A stretch of DNA of 64,000 nt, taken from the NCBI GenBank assembly GCA_014529385.2, contig CM043960.1, positions 122,501,043-122,565,042 of the forward strand, given 5' to 3'. The notes below the pieces were generated by a model, which did no database searches, was not told where the DNA came from, and saw only the letters and a program-made list of their open reading frames with translations. The stretch is from Adiantum capillus-veneris. Lineage: Eukaryota; Streptophyta; Polypodiopsida; Polypodiales; Pteridaceae. Position numbers and translations under genes: made by a program. Of this stretch, positions 34,200 through 45,787 are shown one piece after another; positions within the stretch are counted from its first letter, which is position 1, and each line of letters opens with the position of its first letter.

Positions 34200-35206
34200 T
34201 GTAAGGTGCAGCGGAATGAATGTTGTATTTTCTCAAGATGAGTGATCCATATTTGCTCAAGGTTCCTTTTAGTTCTTATGAAAGGGAGAGCCTTCCGTTC
34301 TTTATGGAGAGTGCTATGATCACGAACAAAGTGAGTGGATATTGTGCGTGCAAGTGTATGAGACTGAGAGAAAGAGAGAAGAGAGATACGACACCAGAGA
34401 GGCTGAAATCTGCGAGCTTTTAGCGGCTGTCCAAAAGACGCTATCTGCTGAAATTTCGGGACGGCTTGGGGCTGCTGAAAACACAGATTTGGCTGCTGTT
34501 TTTGTGGACTGGAAACGCTGATTGGTCTGCTGTTTTCGGGGCTGAAAAACGCTGAGTATCTGCAGGTGTTATGGCTGAATTTGCTGTTGTACTTGATGCT
34601 GAAAACGCTGCTCTGTCTGCTGCGACTGAAGGCTGGAAACGCTAGTTGATTGCAGCTTTGATGGCGATCTTGAAACCGCTAGGTGTAGGGGCTGTCGTGG
34701 TCCGGATGTTTGCTGAAAACGCCAAGCTGAGTGAAGGTGTTGGCGATGAGTAAAACGCTAGGCTAAATGGGAGAGGGGATCGCCAAGGTAGACTTGGAGA
34801 TGTCTTGCTGAGAGGGGGAGTACCTGCTGCCTGGGGCCTGTTGTGCTCCTTGCTCATCTGCCAAAGAATGCTAGCTTTGGTTTGCTTATATATTTTCTTA
34901 CCCAATTTGCCCTACCTACTTTTGTTGGAAAGTCACTTAAATGAATAAGTGAAAAATGTCAAAAATAGGGAAAATAGGCAAAACTCACTGGAAAATTCCC
35001 CTGACTGATTCTGATGGGAATGCTTATGATCATGCTGTGTGCAACCAGAGGATATGCATCTATACGAAGTGACTGGGCATGCACGGTCTACGAATAGTCA
35101 CGAAAAGTGTCAGATCACTTCTAATCTAGACTTACTGGACTAGACGGAAACCCTGTTATGGTGTAGCTTGTCCACGGACACACAGGGTTGGATGTGTCAC
35201 GTGACA
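34200..35206 (-). repeat. F1 3' LTR
   Basis: TGTAAGGTGCAGCGG to the palindromic TGTCACGTGACA. At 34399-34401 it lacks about 143 bp present in the 5' LTR (40337-40479), including the (GAC)n stretch. The many CTGAAAACGCT motifs lie at 34400-34760. Confidence 0.92.
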
Positions 35207-35568
35207 TCTACCCACACCGCTTCATGGGTTCCCCGATCCTTGAACTTCAAAAAATATTGTCGCACTTGCTTCTTCGAAGCATGGCGAAACCGATGCAACA
35301 ACACTTGCGATGGCTCCATGACTTCAGCTTTATCGATGATCTCCGGTTCTTCTTCTTCCGAAATGTCCTTTGGAGGTGTTCCTCGAAACACTTTCAACCA
35401 AGAAACATGGAAAACGTTGTGCAGTGACCATGAGTTAGGCAACTGCAATTTCATTGAAACCTCATTTATCTTTTTAATGATTGGAAATGGACCATACATA
35501 CGAAAAGACAACTTTGGACGCTTGTGTCCAACTTGTTTAAGACGTTGCTTCATGATTCTTAAATACAC
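35197..35568 (-). pseudogene. F1 integrase C-terminus and chromodomain
   Basis: YGPFPIIKKINEVSMKL (GPY/F module), WSLHNVFHVSWLKVF, an acidic linker, then chromodomain QYFLKFKDRGTHEAVWVDVT. It runs a few codons into the LTR before stopping. It is separated from the integrase core only by an in-frame TAG at 35569-35571, where the family sequence suggests CAG. Confidence 0.88.
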
Positions 35569-36526
35569 CTAATCTCCTTCCTTGATCGAAATATCTTGAC
35601 GATGCTTATTAGCCTGCCGTGAATAAGATTCCTTAGCCTTGCTTAGCCGAAGCTTTACACTTTCAGAAATCTCATCCAATGATTGACTTTCAGCATTGGC
35701 ATCAGACATTTGACTAGCCGAGCGAGTCAAAAGTGACGGGAACGGACGGCCAAAAGCTGCCTCATACGGAGTTCGACCAACAGTAGAAGAAAAAGAGTCA
35801 TTCAAAATAGCCTGTACCAATGGAAGATAGAGCTCCCACTGAGACTGCTGATCATGCACATATGACTTTAAAACATCAAAAGTCAACTGATTGTAAATTT
35901 CTGTTTGACCATCTGACTGTGGATAAAAAGCCGATGAAAAATTCAACTTAGTGCCAAAATTTTCAAAGAGTGCGCGCCAAAAATTGGACGCGAACTTAAC
36001 ATCCCTATCTGAAACAATTGACTTTGGCAAACCACAGAGGGGGTCCCAATGCTTAACAAACAACCTTGCGACATCTTGTGCAGTAACTGTGGCTTTACAA
36101 GGAATCAACATGCAAAATTTGCTGAAACGATCAACAATTGTTAAACATTGAGTGTTCCTTGAATGCAAAGTTGGTGGTAGGTTAGTCACAAAATCCATAG
36201 AAATATCTTGAAAAGGTCCATCGGGAATAGGCAGCGGAAGCAAGAGGCCTTGTTGCTTACCCTGAGGAGCTTTTACCTTTTGACATATAGTGCACTGTGT
36301 GACATAACGGAACACATCGTTTCGCATTTTTAGGCCAATAAAAAAATCGTTCAATTTTTTCCAATGTGGTGTTCATTCCCCTGTGCCCACCCGTGAGAGA
36401 ATCATGTGCATCATGCAATATGGTTGGCCTGAGAGAGGGCAACACACATAAACGGTAACGAAAAAACAACAATCCATCACGAATGAGATAGTTGCTTGGC
36501 CCTTTGGCGATCACTCCAATGTGCAC
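35569..36526 (-). pseudogene. F1 integrase zinc-binding and catalytic core
   Basis: The zinc-binding part, in 36257-36526, reads YLIRDGLLFFRYRLCVLPS, then HDAHDSLTGGHRG. The 261-codon segment 35569-36354 continues with CTICQKVK and the full DDE core: Asp in SMDFVTNLP, Asp in VSDRDVKF, Glu in GQTEI. A frame change near 36340 separates the two parts. This domain is the reference for the decayed integrase-derived segment of F2, F3 and F4. Confidence 0.9.
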
Positions 36527-37127
36527 TAGGCATAGACAAGAGCCACTTGAGGGCTTGATGATCTATGCGCACTGTAAACTCTCTACCATACAGAAAATGC
36601 TTCCAATGCTTAAGAGAGTGAATGACAGACAAAAGTTCTTTATCATAAACTGAATAATTCTTTTCTGCACTATTGAGCTTCCGGCTAAGGAAAGCTATAG
36701 GACGACCATGCTGCTGAAGCACAGCGCCTATGGAGACATTGCTCGCATCCGTCCATACCTCAAAGGGATCATCCCAAGAGGCATGGATAAGACACGGTGC
36801 TTCTGTCACCGCAACCTTGAGAACTACGAAAGCCTCAATGGTTGCCTTGTGCAAGTCTACGCGCTGACGGCGAGTCTTTACCCCTTTCAAAACATCACTC
36901 ATAGTTGCAGCAATGCGTGCAAAATTCTCTATGTGCGAACTATATGCTTGACATAAACCAAGAAAAGAACGCACATCATATGCAGTTTTGGGCAAATCCA
37001 AATTACGAACCTGTTCCACCTTCGCGGGATCGAGCTTGACGCCTTCTGCCGAAATGATATAACCCAGATAAGTGACTTCAGTAAGAAAAAATTCAGACTT
37101 CTTAGCTGCAATGTACAACTGAAACAC
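36477..37127 (-). pseudogene. F1 RT end and RNase H
   Basis: YIISAEGVKLDPAKVEQV and VRSFLGLCQAYSSHIENFA belong to the RT connection. RNase H follows: VWTDASNVSIGAVLQQHG (Asp), YSVYDKELLSVIHSL (Glu), RIDHQALKWLL (Asp). The ADALSR end is disrupted by frame changes near 36500, and the frame runs over into the integrase segment. Confidence 0.9.
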
Positions 37128-37282
37128 TCATCCAAACGAGTTAGTACCTGTTCGACATCTCTTTCATGTTGTTCCCACGATGCAGAAAAAATGAGAATAT
37201 CATCTAAAAAAGATGAACACACATACATCGACCATATCGTCGAAACGACATACCATGAGACGATTGAATGTACCCACGGCAC
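36929..37282 (-). pseudogene. F1 RT catalytic segment
   Basis: Short frame carrying SFLDDILIFSASWEQHERDVEQVL, which includes the YxDD-type catalytic pair (FLDD). It lies between the frame of 37200-38447 and that of 36477-37127, so the RT is split by two frameshifts. Confidence 0.8.
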
Positions 37283-38447
37283 CTGTCAATCCAAAAGGCA
37301 TAACAATATACTTCCATTGCCCTCGCTCGGTGCGAAAAGCCGTCTTGAAAATGTCGCCTTTGAATACCCGTACCTGATGGTATCCACTTTTCAGATCGAC
37401 TTTGCTGAAGACCTTTGCCCCATTGAGCCTATCAAGGATGTACTCAATGCAAGGCATCAGAAACTTGTTCTTGACGGTCATCTTGTTTAATGCCTTGTAA
37501 TCCACACACAAACAAGACGAACCATCCTTCTTGCGAACAAACAAAATGGGAGCAGCAAAAGGACTTACAGTAGGGCGTACGAATCCTCTAGCCACCAACT
37601 CTGTGAGTTGTCGCTCTAACTCTTCCTCCTGTGTCTTGTTCAATCGATAGGGCGCCTTACTGACAGGCTGTGCTCCCTCCATAAGCTCGATGCGATGGTC
37701 CTCCGGCCGCTCGGGTGGGAGACGAGATGGAAGATCATCTTGCAAAAAGAGATGTTTAAACTTCGTAAACAACTCTGAATACTTAGCTAGAGCCTGAATG
37801 CTCTGGGAAAGTGGAGCAGCATAGATGAATGTCGCTTGTGCTCCTCGTCGTAATTCACGCTTTACCTGCAGATGAGAGATGAGAGGCAAAGAATGCAAGC
37901 CCTCCTCAGCACGAATGATGAGGGGGGAATCGGTTTTGGCATGTAAAGTGAGAGTGTTAGCCTCCCAATCAATGAGAGGGTTGAGTTCACGAAACCATCT
38001 TATGCCCAAAATCATATCACATCTTGAGAGAGGAGACACAAGAAATTTCCTACTAAAAGAAGCTTGTTGAACGGTAAACATTACATCAAGGCACTCCTTC
38101 GTGATGAGAGAGTCCATACCAGGAGCGAAGCTAGAAACCTCGAGAGGAGATTTCTGAGTAACCTCTAGGCGGGCTCTCTCAACAAGAGGGGGACTAATTA
38201 CATTATGCATACTGCCTGGATCAAACAATATGATAAAACGCTGACCTTTTACATGACCATAACACTTCATGAGGGACTCATCAATGTGTGTGTCAGAGTC
38301 AGGAGAAGATGCAGGTTGGTTTGTGATAGTGCTTGTGGTTGCTGTGGGTGCCTTTTGTTCTTTAGGTGGTACTGTCTTAGGACAGGCTTTCTTAATGTGA
38401 CCCTTGACGTGACATTGAAAACATCTACCTTCTTTAGCATAAATCAC
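37200..38447 (-). pseudogene. F1 nucleocapsid, protease and RT
   Basis: 415-codon frame. The zinc knuckle is C9-C22 (CFQCHVKGHIKKAC), the protease site FDPGSMHN has D76, and CDMILGIRWFRELNPLIDW ends the protease. RT follows with [53 protein letters not shown] and MPFGLTGAVGTFNRLM. A frameshift follows just before the catalytic FLDD. The protease part is the direct homologue of those kept in F2 and F4. Confidence 0.92.
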
Positions 38448-39206
38448 TTGTTCTTCAGCCGTGATGTATCCTCCTACAATTCCTTGTGCAGCTTTTTCAT
38501 CTGGGATTAGCTTAGGTTTTGCAGGTGCTTTAGCTTTACCTTTAGATTCATTGTTAGAGTTCTTTTCCGAGGAATTATAAGAGGATGGGCTAGAAGAATT
38601 ACCATTCTTACCATTTATACCGTTCTTAACATTCTATGTGTTCTGAGAATTTTGAGAGGTCCCTTGAGAAGACTTGTTCTCCTTAGGCTTTTCCTTGTTG
38701 TGCTTCATCTCTTGGGAGAGAGCGATTGCTACCGCCTTGTTGAGATCCGCGGGGTCAAAGACTTCGACATCAAACTTGATGTATTCGCCTAACCCAAAGA
38801 GAAAAACCTCTTTGCGCTCATCATCCGATTTGCGTAATTGAGTGCCGAGATGCAAAACACGGTTAGAAAAAGACATGACTGGCATACCATGTTGCTTGAG
38901 ATTGCGCCAATCCTCTTTCAATCGTGCTAGGTACTGAGGTGGCATAAACCGTGCCTGAGCTTGTCTTGGAAATCAGCCAAACTAAAGGAGAGGCGTGAAT
39001 TCGTCGGCTTCCTCTAGGTTCGCGGCTAGCTGTGCCTCTTGCCATGCATGGTACCAATTGATGGCATCACCGGCAAGGTACATAGCTGTCGTCAAAACTT
39101 TGCTATTTCCTGTTTTCTTAGTTGTCGCAAAATAAGCATTAAATTGATGCAACCAAGAGTGAATAACCGTAGCATCCATCTTACCATCATACTCACTAAA
39201 AGTCAA
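38448..39206 (-). pseudogene. F1 gag capsid
   Basis: 39206-38982 encodes MTFSEYDGKMDATVIHSWLHQFNAYF.. and LAGDAINWYHAWQEAQ, a typical Ty3-type capsid start. 38945-38634 encodes MPPQYLARLKEDWRNLKQHGMPVMSFSNRV..DDERKEVFLFGLG, the capsid end. They are split near 38970. A Lys/Asn/Ser-rich linker (38630-38450) leads to the zinc knuckle. Confidence 0.88.
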
Positions 39207-39706
39207 CTTCTCGGTGACTGGGTTGTTGGAATCCGCATCGTGACTTGCGCCACTTGAGGAACTCCCACGATCTTTGGCTGGTTCGGACTTCGAGCTAGCA
39301 CTTGTCGAAGCAATTCTTGAGTGCGTAGCTCTCTTTGAGCCTCTCGCTCGGCCTCCCTTTCTGCTTTTCGTTCGTTTCGTTCATCACGCTCGCGTTCGAA
39401 AGCAAGGCGATTTGCTACTTGTTGTGCCAACGCAACTCGATTTTCTTGTTGTTGTATTGCATTTCTTTCATTTTGTTCTTCGCGCTCTCGGTCCAAAGCA
39501 ATGCGAGTCGCTTCTTGTTGGGCGAGCGCAATGCGATTCGCTTCTTGTTGTGCCACGATCATCTCCATGGGAGTTGGTACAACTTGTGGCGTAGATGGCG
39601 AAGGGGGAGGGTCGAAAAAATCTCTTGGTGGGGAAAATTCTTCGCCGCCTCTCTCATGCTCATCACCTGTATGCGAAGTATCCATTCTGCTTCGGGTGAC
39701 GACCAT
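39203..39706 (-). CDS. F1 gag N-terminal extension, charged helix
   Basis: 167-codon frame starting MVVTRSRMDTSHTGDEHERG. After a Pro-rich segment (FFDPPPSPSTPQVVPTPMEM), residues about 48-145 are repetitive and highly charged (IALAQQEATRIALDREREEQ, ERERDERNERKAEREAEREA), as expected of a long single helix or coiled coil. F2 (59755-60345) and F3 (63218-63739) have versions with different repeat numbers. Role in the particle is unknown; assembly through the helix is a guess. It ends just upstream of the capsid frame with a small overlap. Confidence 0.85.
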   Translation of the reverse strand: MVVTRSRMDTSHTGDEHERGGEEFSPPRDFFDPPPSPSTPQVVPTPMEMIVAQQEANRIALAQQEATRIALDREREEQNERNAIQQQENRVALAQQVANRLAFERERDERNERKAEREAEREAQRELRTQELLRQVLARSPNQPKIVGVPQVAQVTMRIPTTQSPRS

Positions 39707-40133
39707 GCACTATGATCTTTGGTTCTTAAATCCACAAGGAACTAGGGTTCTTGAGGGTCTTGAGGGTCTTGAGGTTTTTGAGGTTCTTGAGGTTTTCTTT
39801 CGCTTACAAACCATGTTTGAGAAGGATCTTCTCTTCACCCGAGTTCTACTCCTTTCCACGGGCGCACCCCTTGGCGGCCTTGCGCTCACACCAAGGGTGC
39901 TTTTTCCCACCTCACGTCGATTGGTCGGCCGCTAAGTGGACGGTCCGCTCTCGATGAGTGAAAAGAGACACAAGGGGAGGCTGGACAAGCCCTTCTTTCC
40001 TGGGATTCCTGTCACTCTTCAAAAACACGATTAGGAATCGACACGCCCAACCGCAACAAGAAAAAAAAATTCTTGTGATTCTTGTGGTTCTTTTCTTGAG
40101 TGATACAGAACACTGCCAAAGCTCTAATACCAA
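39707..40133 (-). other. F1 leader and primer binding site
   Basis: Untranslated leader between LTR and gag. The primer site 40121-40132 reads TGGTATTAGAGC on the coding strand, one change from the standard. The leader has short GA/CT-rich direct repeats (TTCTTGAGG-type, 39740-39800) and is shared with F2 and F3. Confidence 0.82.
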
Positions 40134-41299
40134 TGTAAGGTGCAACGGAATGAATGTTGTATTTCCTCAAGATGAGTGATCCATATTTGCTCAAGGTTCC
40201 TTTTAGTTCTTATGAAAGGGAGAGCCTTCCGTTCTTTATGGAGAGTGCTATGATCACGAACAAAGTGAGTGGATATTTTGCGTGCAAGTGTATGAGACTG
40301 AGAGAAAGAGAGAAGAGATACGACACCAGAGACGTAAAACCCTCCTCCAAAGGCCCCACTCTCGTTGGCGAGAGTGGTCTACGATTGATTGCACAAAGTG
40401 GTACAATGATGATGCATGGAAACTGATGCAACTTGGGACTATGTCGGTGACGACAACGGGGATGACGACGATGACCTAAGGGCTGAAATCTGCGAGCTTT
40501 TAGCGGCTGTCCAAAAAACGCTATCTGCTGAAATTTCGGGACGGCTTGGGGCTGCTGAAAACGCAGATTTGGCTGCTGTTTTTGTGGACTGGAAACGCTG
40601 ATTGGTCTGCTGTTTTCGGGGCTGAAAAAGGCTGAGTATCTGCAGGCGTTATGGCTGAATTTGCTGTTGTACTTGATGCTGAAAACGCTGCTCTGTCTGC
40701 TGCGACTGAAGGCTGGAAACGCTAGTTGATTGCAGCTTTGATGGCGAGCTTGAAACCGCTAGGTGTAGGGGCTGTCGTGGTCCGGGTGTTTGCTGAAAAC
40801 GCTAAGCTGAGTGGAGGTGTTGGCGATGAGCAAAACGCTAGGCTAAATGGGAGAGGGGATCGCCAAGGGTGGCTTGGAGATGTCTTGCTGAGAGAGGGGA
40901 GTACCTGCTGCCTGGGGCCTGTTGTGCTCCTTGCTCATCTGCCAAAGAATGCTAGCTTTGGTTTGCTTATATATTTTCTTACCCAATTTGCCCTACCTAC
41001 TTTTGTTGGAAAGTCACTTAAATGAATAAGTGAAAAATGTCAAAAATAGGGAAAATAGACTAAATTTATTGGAGAATTCCCCTGACTGATTCTGATGGAT
41101 TCTGATGGGAATGCTTATGATCATGCTGTGTGCAACCAGAGGATATGCATCTATACTTAGTGACTGGGCATGCACGGTCTATGAATAGACTCACAAAAAG
41201 TGCTAGATCACTTCTAATCTAGAGTGACTGGACTAGACGGAAACCCTGTTATGGTGTAGCTTGTCCACGGACACATAGGGTTGGATGTGTCATGTGACA
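40134..41299 (-). repeat. F1 5' LTR
   Basis: 1166 bp, TGTAAGGTGCAACGG to TGTCATGTGACA. It contains (GAC)n/(GAT)n near 40450-40480 and the CTGAAAACGCT array 40500-40830. Confidence 0.92.
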
Positions 41300-41735
41300 T
41301 TGGCAACTTTAGTCCAAAGGATACATCATTTATCTTCTCTTGAATTTGGAAAGGGCCATAGTTCCGCATTCTTAGCTTTGGAAAAAGCCGCTCCTTCCCT
41401 TTCGTTTTCTTAGGCGTGCCTTCTCAAGCCATAAGAGCACTGCATCTTCTTCCTTCAACGACAAGTGGCGTCGAATCTTGTCGGCTGCCTTCTTATGCCG
41501 TGCTTGAGACTTCTCAAGAGCCTCGTGCACCTTGGCAAAAGCAGTATCCAAATCCAAATCATACTTATTCGCTTCAAAAATCTTATGGTGGGTCTGAGGA
41601 ATTCTCTCATCTACCAGCTGATTCCCTTATTCCTTTCTTTCCTCGTGCCCTGGAACCTGTGGGTAGCTTCGCTAGCTTCCACTGTCCATTGATACGTCAG
41701 TCTCAATCATCAGAACCCTGAGACGCAGTATAAAC
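41300..41735 (-). pseudogene. Element H integrase C-terminal part
   Basis: Minus strand. LDTAFAKVHEALEKSQARHKKAADKI.. then AVLLWLEKARLRK, followed by YGPFQIQEKINDVSFGLKLP at about 41370-41305. It joins in frame, across F1, to DTWKIHN at 34190. 41600-41735 has no readable domain and lies between this and the gag-derived piece. Confidence 0.8.
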
Positions 41736-42480
41736 TTATCCCCTTTCTCGGGAATCCTCTGATGAACTTGCGTCTGGTTCCCTTAGTTCGTCGGAACCTT
41801 CGGATGTGTTACCATGTGATTCTCGAGAATACTGCGATAAGTTGTCATTCGGTTCCCCTGATTCATTCTTTTCATTGGCAGATGCTTGCCTTGTTGAGGT
41901 GGATACTATTCTGTCCTTAGGATAAGTCAATGAGCCGGCATGCGTTCCAAATCGTTCCTTAGCATGTTTCATAAGTCTCTGAATAGAGTTAGACTTCTGG
42001 TTTAGATAATAGTCTCAAATCTCTTTTGGCAAACCATAGCAAAACCTTTCAATTTTGTTTCTAGTAAATAAGTATTCCAAAACCTTTGGCAGTAGCCGTC
42101 CAATGTATCTTTCTTAGTCATTCTCAAGTGATGCCAAGCTGTGAAGACATCTCTTGCATATTCATCTGATATCCAAGTTGATGTTAAAATTGTCTTGAAT
42201 TTTAATCACGTCGTATGTGCTTCTGTGTTGAACAACAGAGTTGACCACCATGTCTATGCAGTCCTTTCAGGTGTTTTGTGAACGGTCCTCCACAGAAGGC
42301 GATGTCAAATTGTTGTACAAACTCAAGGGTTCGATGGGTATCCTGGTAGCGAAAACGTCTCAAACTTGACGGCCTAACTCCCTTCCTCGAACTCCTTGGT
42401 TTTCTTGTTGATCTGGTCCCTATTACAAGAGGACGAGCTCTCCTCCTCTGAACTGCTAGATGGCCTTCCATGCCTGCTAG
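41736..42480 (-). pseudogene. B-type gag fragment embedded in H integrase
   Basis: Minus strand, from about 42480 downwards: capsid-like FVQQFDIAFCGGPFTKH, then TWWSTLLFN-like, AWHHLRMTKKDTLDGYCQRFWN, then LMKHAKERFGTHAGSLTYP (41972-41900). This matches B1 gag and the region after it (22000-21300). It lies between integrase core remnants (42480-43123) and the integrase C-terminus (41300-41600), where gag should not be. Confidence 0.75.
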
Positions 42481-43282
42481 ACATTTTAAAAAATCTGCTT
42501 CAAAAAAATCTTGTCTTTGGTGCTTAGAAAGTAAGAAAACCTTCTTAGCACCCTCGAATACTTCAAATGGCGCCTTCCCCGTGTGTTGTTGTAGGCAAAC
42601 TTCACCAAGGGAAAATACTTGTCCCACTAAGTCTTCTGATCCGAAATATAAGACTTCAACAAATTCAAAACTATTGAATTGGCTATTTCAAATTGCCCAT
42701 CTGTCTGCGGGTGGAACGAGGACGAGAACTACAACTGCGTGCCAATGTTCTCCCAGATTACTCTCCAAAACAACTTGTAGACCGGGGATCTCTGTCCGAA
42801 ACAATGGACTCAGGCATGCCATACATTCAGAAAATCTGTAAGACAAACAATTTCGCCAAATGACCGGGCTTAACTGTCTTTTTTACCGGAATGAAGTCGG
42901 CTTGTTTACTGAATCTGTGGATGACTGTCCAAATGCCATCATGCTTACTTTGAGTCTTGGGAAGATAAAAATATATGGCAGCTGTCTCTCCACTCTGTAT
43001 CCAGTGAAAGATATTTGCAAAATCAAGATCTATAGCATATTGATCTACCATATCCTCGAAGCTTCGATGATGTATCGCGGAAATGGCTAGAACCAAGGGC
43101 TGTCTAGACAATGCATCTGCCACTAAATTCTTCTGTCCCTGAACATGGACTATCTGGAAGTGAAATTATGACAAGATGCTAGCCCACCTCATATGCTTTC
43201 CCGAAAGTTGCTTTTGCGATAAGTAGTGTAAACTCTGATGGTTTGTGAAGACGGTAAACTTAGCTCCAAGTAGATAGTGTTG
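42481..43282 (-). pseudogene. Element H RNase H and integrase core
   Basis: 43282-43166: HYLLGAKFTVFTNHQSLHYL..MRWASILS (RNase H). 43123-42827: ADALSRQPLVLAISAIHH, then an integrase core start HDGIWTVIHRFSKQADFIPVKK, followed by GMPESIVSDRDP (about 42800) and FAYNNT..GKAPFEV (42590). The HHCC domain seems to be deleted between the linker (IHWIQSGETAAI) and the core. Many stops. B2 begins at 43283 inside the RNase H. Confidence 0.8.
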
Positions 43283-43995
<713 letters not shown>

Positions 43996-43996
43996 G

Positions 43997-44008
43997 TGGT
44001 ATCAGAGC
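43997..44008 (+). other. B2 primer binding site
   Basis: TGGTATCAGAGC one base after the LTR. Confidence 0.95.
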
Positions 44009-44064
44009 ACGGCCGATTTCTCTTTTACGGGAAATCCGATCTCTAAATTTTTTCCGCGGCACCT

Positions 44065-44914
44065 ATGGCTTTAGGCAAGGATCAGTCAACTCCCTCTGCA
44101 TCCGGAGATGCGGGAAGGGATCACAACGAAGATTCACGCGAGGAGTATGGACCGCCTCGGCCTACTCAGGTGGAGCATCAAGAGATGGAGCGCCGACAAT
44201 TGATTGGCGATGCAACAAAGATGATGCTTAATTTTGCCAAGGACCCGAAAATGGCAAACTATATGAGCAAGACCTCTTTGGAGGTGCACACGCGGTGGCA
44301 GAAAACCACAACACCACCCCCAAAATCCGCTCTCAAGAAACCTCCTGTTCCCAAAAAGTATACAGAGATGGAATTAGAAGAGGTGGTGGATGCACGAATT
44401 GCTCAGCTTTTTGATGCGCAAAACAAAGCTGAAAAGCACGGCAAAAAGCAAAAGAAAGGCACTGACTTCCCGGGCTATTTGGGTCGTCAGTCGACATTTG
44501 AAAAGACAAAGAAACAGAAGAAGCGTGTTCGATTTTCTGACAGTTCTTCTAGCTCATCTTACTCGAGCGAAGAAGACCAAAAAGGCAAAAAGCAAAACAA
44601 GAAGCAACACCTCGGAAAGGGCAAGAAAAAGGCAAAGAAGCCAAAATCTGGCCCCATGAGTGACAGTTCTACAGAGGACTCGTCTACAAACAGTTCAGAC
44701 TTTGATGAGAGCAACTTTTATGCAAAGAAGAAGAAGTTTTACAAAGCCAATCAGTATGACTTTCTCGAAGACAAAAGCAAGAAAGTCCGAGAGTTTAAGG
44801 AAGGCGGACAGTCAAATAAATTTGACACTTTTTCTGGATATAGAGATGCTTCGAAGGCTTTGTCTTTTGTACAGTAGTTTGACATCGCTTTCGTGGGAGG
44901 GCGTTACTCAGAGC
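44065..44914 (+). CDS. B2 gag, N-terminal 270 codons
   Basis: Open frame MALGKDQSTPSASGDAG.. through a Pro/Lys region (TPPPKSALKKPPVPKKYTEM), EVVDARIAQLFDAQNKAEKH, a Ser/Asp/Lys-rich stretch and the first capsid motif FDTFSGYRDASKALSFVQ, where TAG (44875-44877) replaces a Gln or Arg codon. The capsid continues for about 12 codons (FDIAFVGGRYSE) and stops at the junction with F4 protease sequence at about 44914. It is the best preserved family B gag start in the window. Confidence 0.88.
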
Positions 44915-45248
44915 TCTCCATTACACGAGAGTGCCTTGATGTGTTATTCACGGTTCAACAAGTGTCCTTTCGTAGAAAATTTGTAGTATCTCTCTTTCAG
45001 GATGTGATATGCTTTTAGGCATTCGATGGTTTCGTGAGCATAACCCTCTCATTGATTGGGCAGCCAATACTTTCAATTTCAATGCCAAAACTGACTCTCT
45101 CATTGTCATTCGTGGGGAGGAAGTTGTTCATTCTTCATCTCTCATTTTTAATGTCCAAGTGAAGATTGAAAAGAAACAGGAGAGGATACTCTGTGAGTCT
45201 CTTATTTTCCACAGCACGACACACATGATTTGCATGATAAAGATGTGA
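44915..45248 (+). pseudogene. F4 protease remnant
   Basis: Starts within the protease: ITRECLDVLFTVQQVSFRRKFVVS.. then CDMLLGIRWFREHNPLIDWAANTF, matching F1 protease (38100-37950) and F2 (58115-58300). The DPGS catalytic part and everything upstream are missing, replaced by B2 gag. A one-base shift occurs at about 45003. Confidence 0.82.
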
Positions 45249-45787
45249 TTGTTCACAATGATGATGGTTTAGTTGATGCTTTTTCTAGTGAAACTAACCT
45301 CATTGCAGATTCAGTCAATCACGAAGAACCGACCTTGGCTCTGGAGTCGAGGTCCAAAGAACCCTCTCAGGAAGTATTATGTGTTTGCATAATTAGTCAG
45401 CACGCATTGTTTGAGTGTTTCATTCGTGACGGTGTCCTGTATTTTAGGAACCGTCTTTATGTGTTCTCTTTCCACAGGCATGCCATATTGTATGATGCAC
45501 AAGATTCACTCATGAATGAGCACACATGTATGCGGGACTCTCTTGGAAAGAAGAAAAGTTTGCATTCAAGGAATTCACATTCCATGTTTCTTCCTTGGCA
45601 TGACACAGTATCCGATAGAGCACAAGAAAGATTGACAATCAAGCATCGGCATTTCCATTGTGATTTGCCACAGTTGATAGATTTAGATCAGAAAGTCAAG
45701 TTTCGACCCCATTTTTTGCGTGTGTTTGATGAACGGTTTGGCACTCCGTCTCTTTGTTTTCATCTACATTGCAAGCACAGTTTTTAG
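45230..45787 (+). CDS. F4 post-protease protein (integrase-derived, no RT)
   Basis: 185-codon open frame. Its start has VIVHNDDGLVDAFSSETNLIAD and EEPTLALESRSKEPSQEVL, shared with F2 and F3 but with no relative in F1. Then comes a segment alignable to the F1 integrase zinc domain (FIRDGVLYFRNRLYVF, ILYDAQDSLMNEH) without its cysteines, and HCDLPQLIDLDQ..LRVFDERF, which aligns with the start of the integrase core. RT and RNase H are absent. Function unknown. Confidence 0.75.
   Translation: MHDKDVIVHNDDGLVDAFSSETNLIADSVNHEEPTLALESRSKEPSQEVLCVCIISQHALFECFIRDGVLYFRNRLYVFSFHRHAILYDAQDSLMNEHTCMRDSLGKKKSLHSRNSHSMFLPWHDTVSDRAQERLTIKHRHFHCDLPQLIDLDQKVKFRPHFLRVFDERFGTPSLCFHLHCKHSF

Larger units (their letters stand above)
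34200..41299 (-). mobile_element. F1, most complete family F chromovirus
   Basis: Minus-strand element, 7.1 kb, flanked by CTGGC (34195-34199) and TTGGC (41300-41304). LTRs are 34200-35206 and 40134-41299. Primer site is at 40121-40132. Gag, zinc knuckle, protease, RT, RNase H, integrase and chromodomain are all present, broken by a handful of stops and frameshifts. It belongs to a different chromovirus lineage from A/C/D, as protein similarity and LTR sequence are distinct. Confidence 0.93.
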
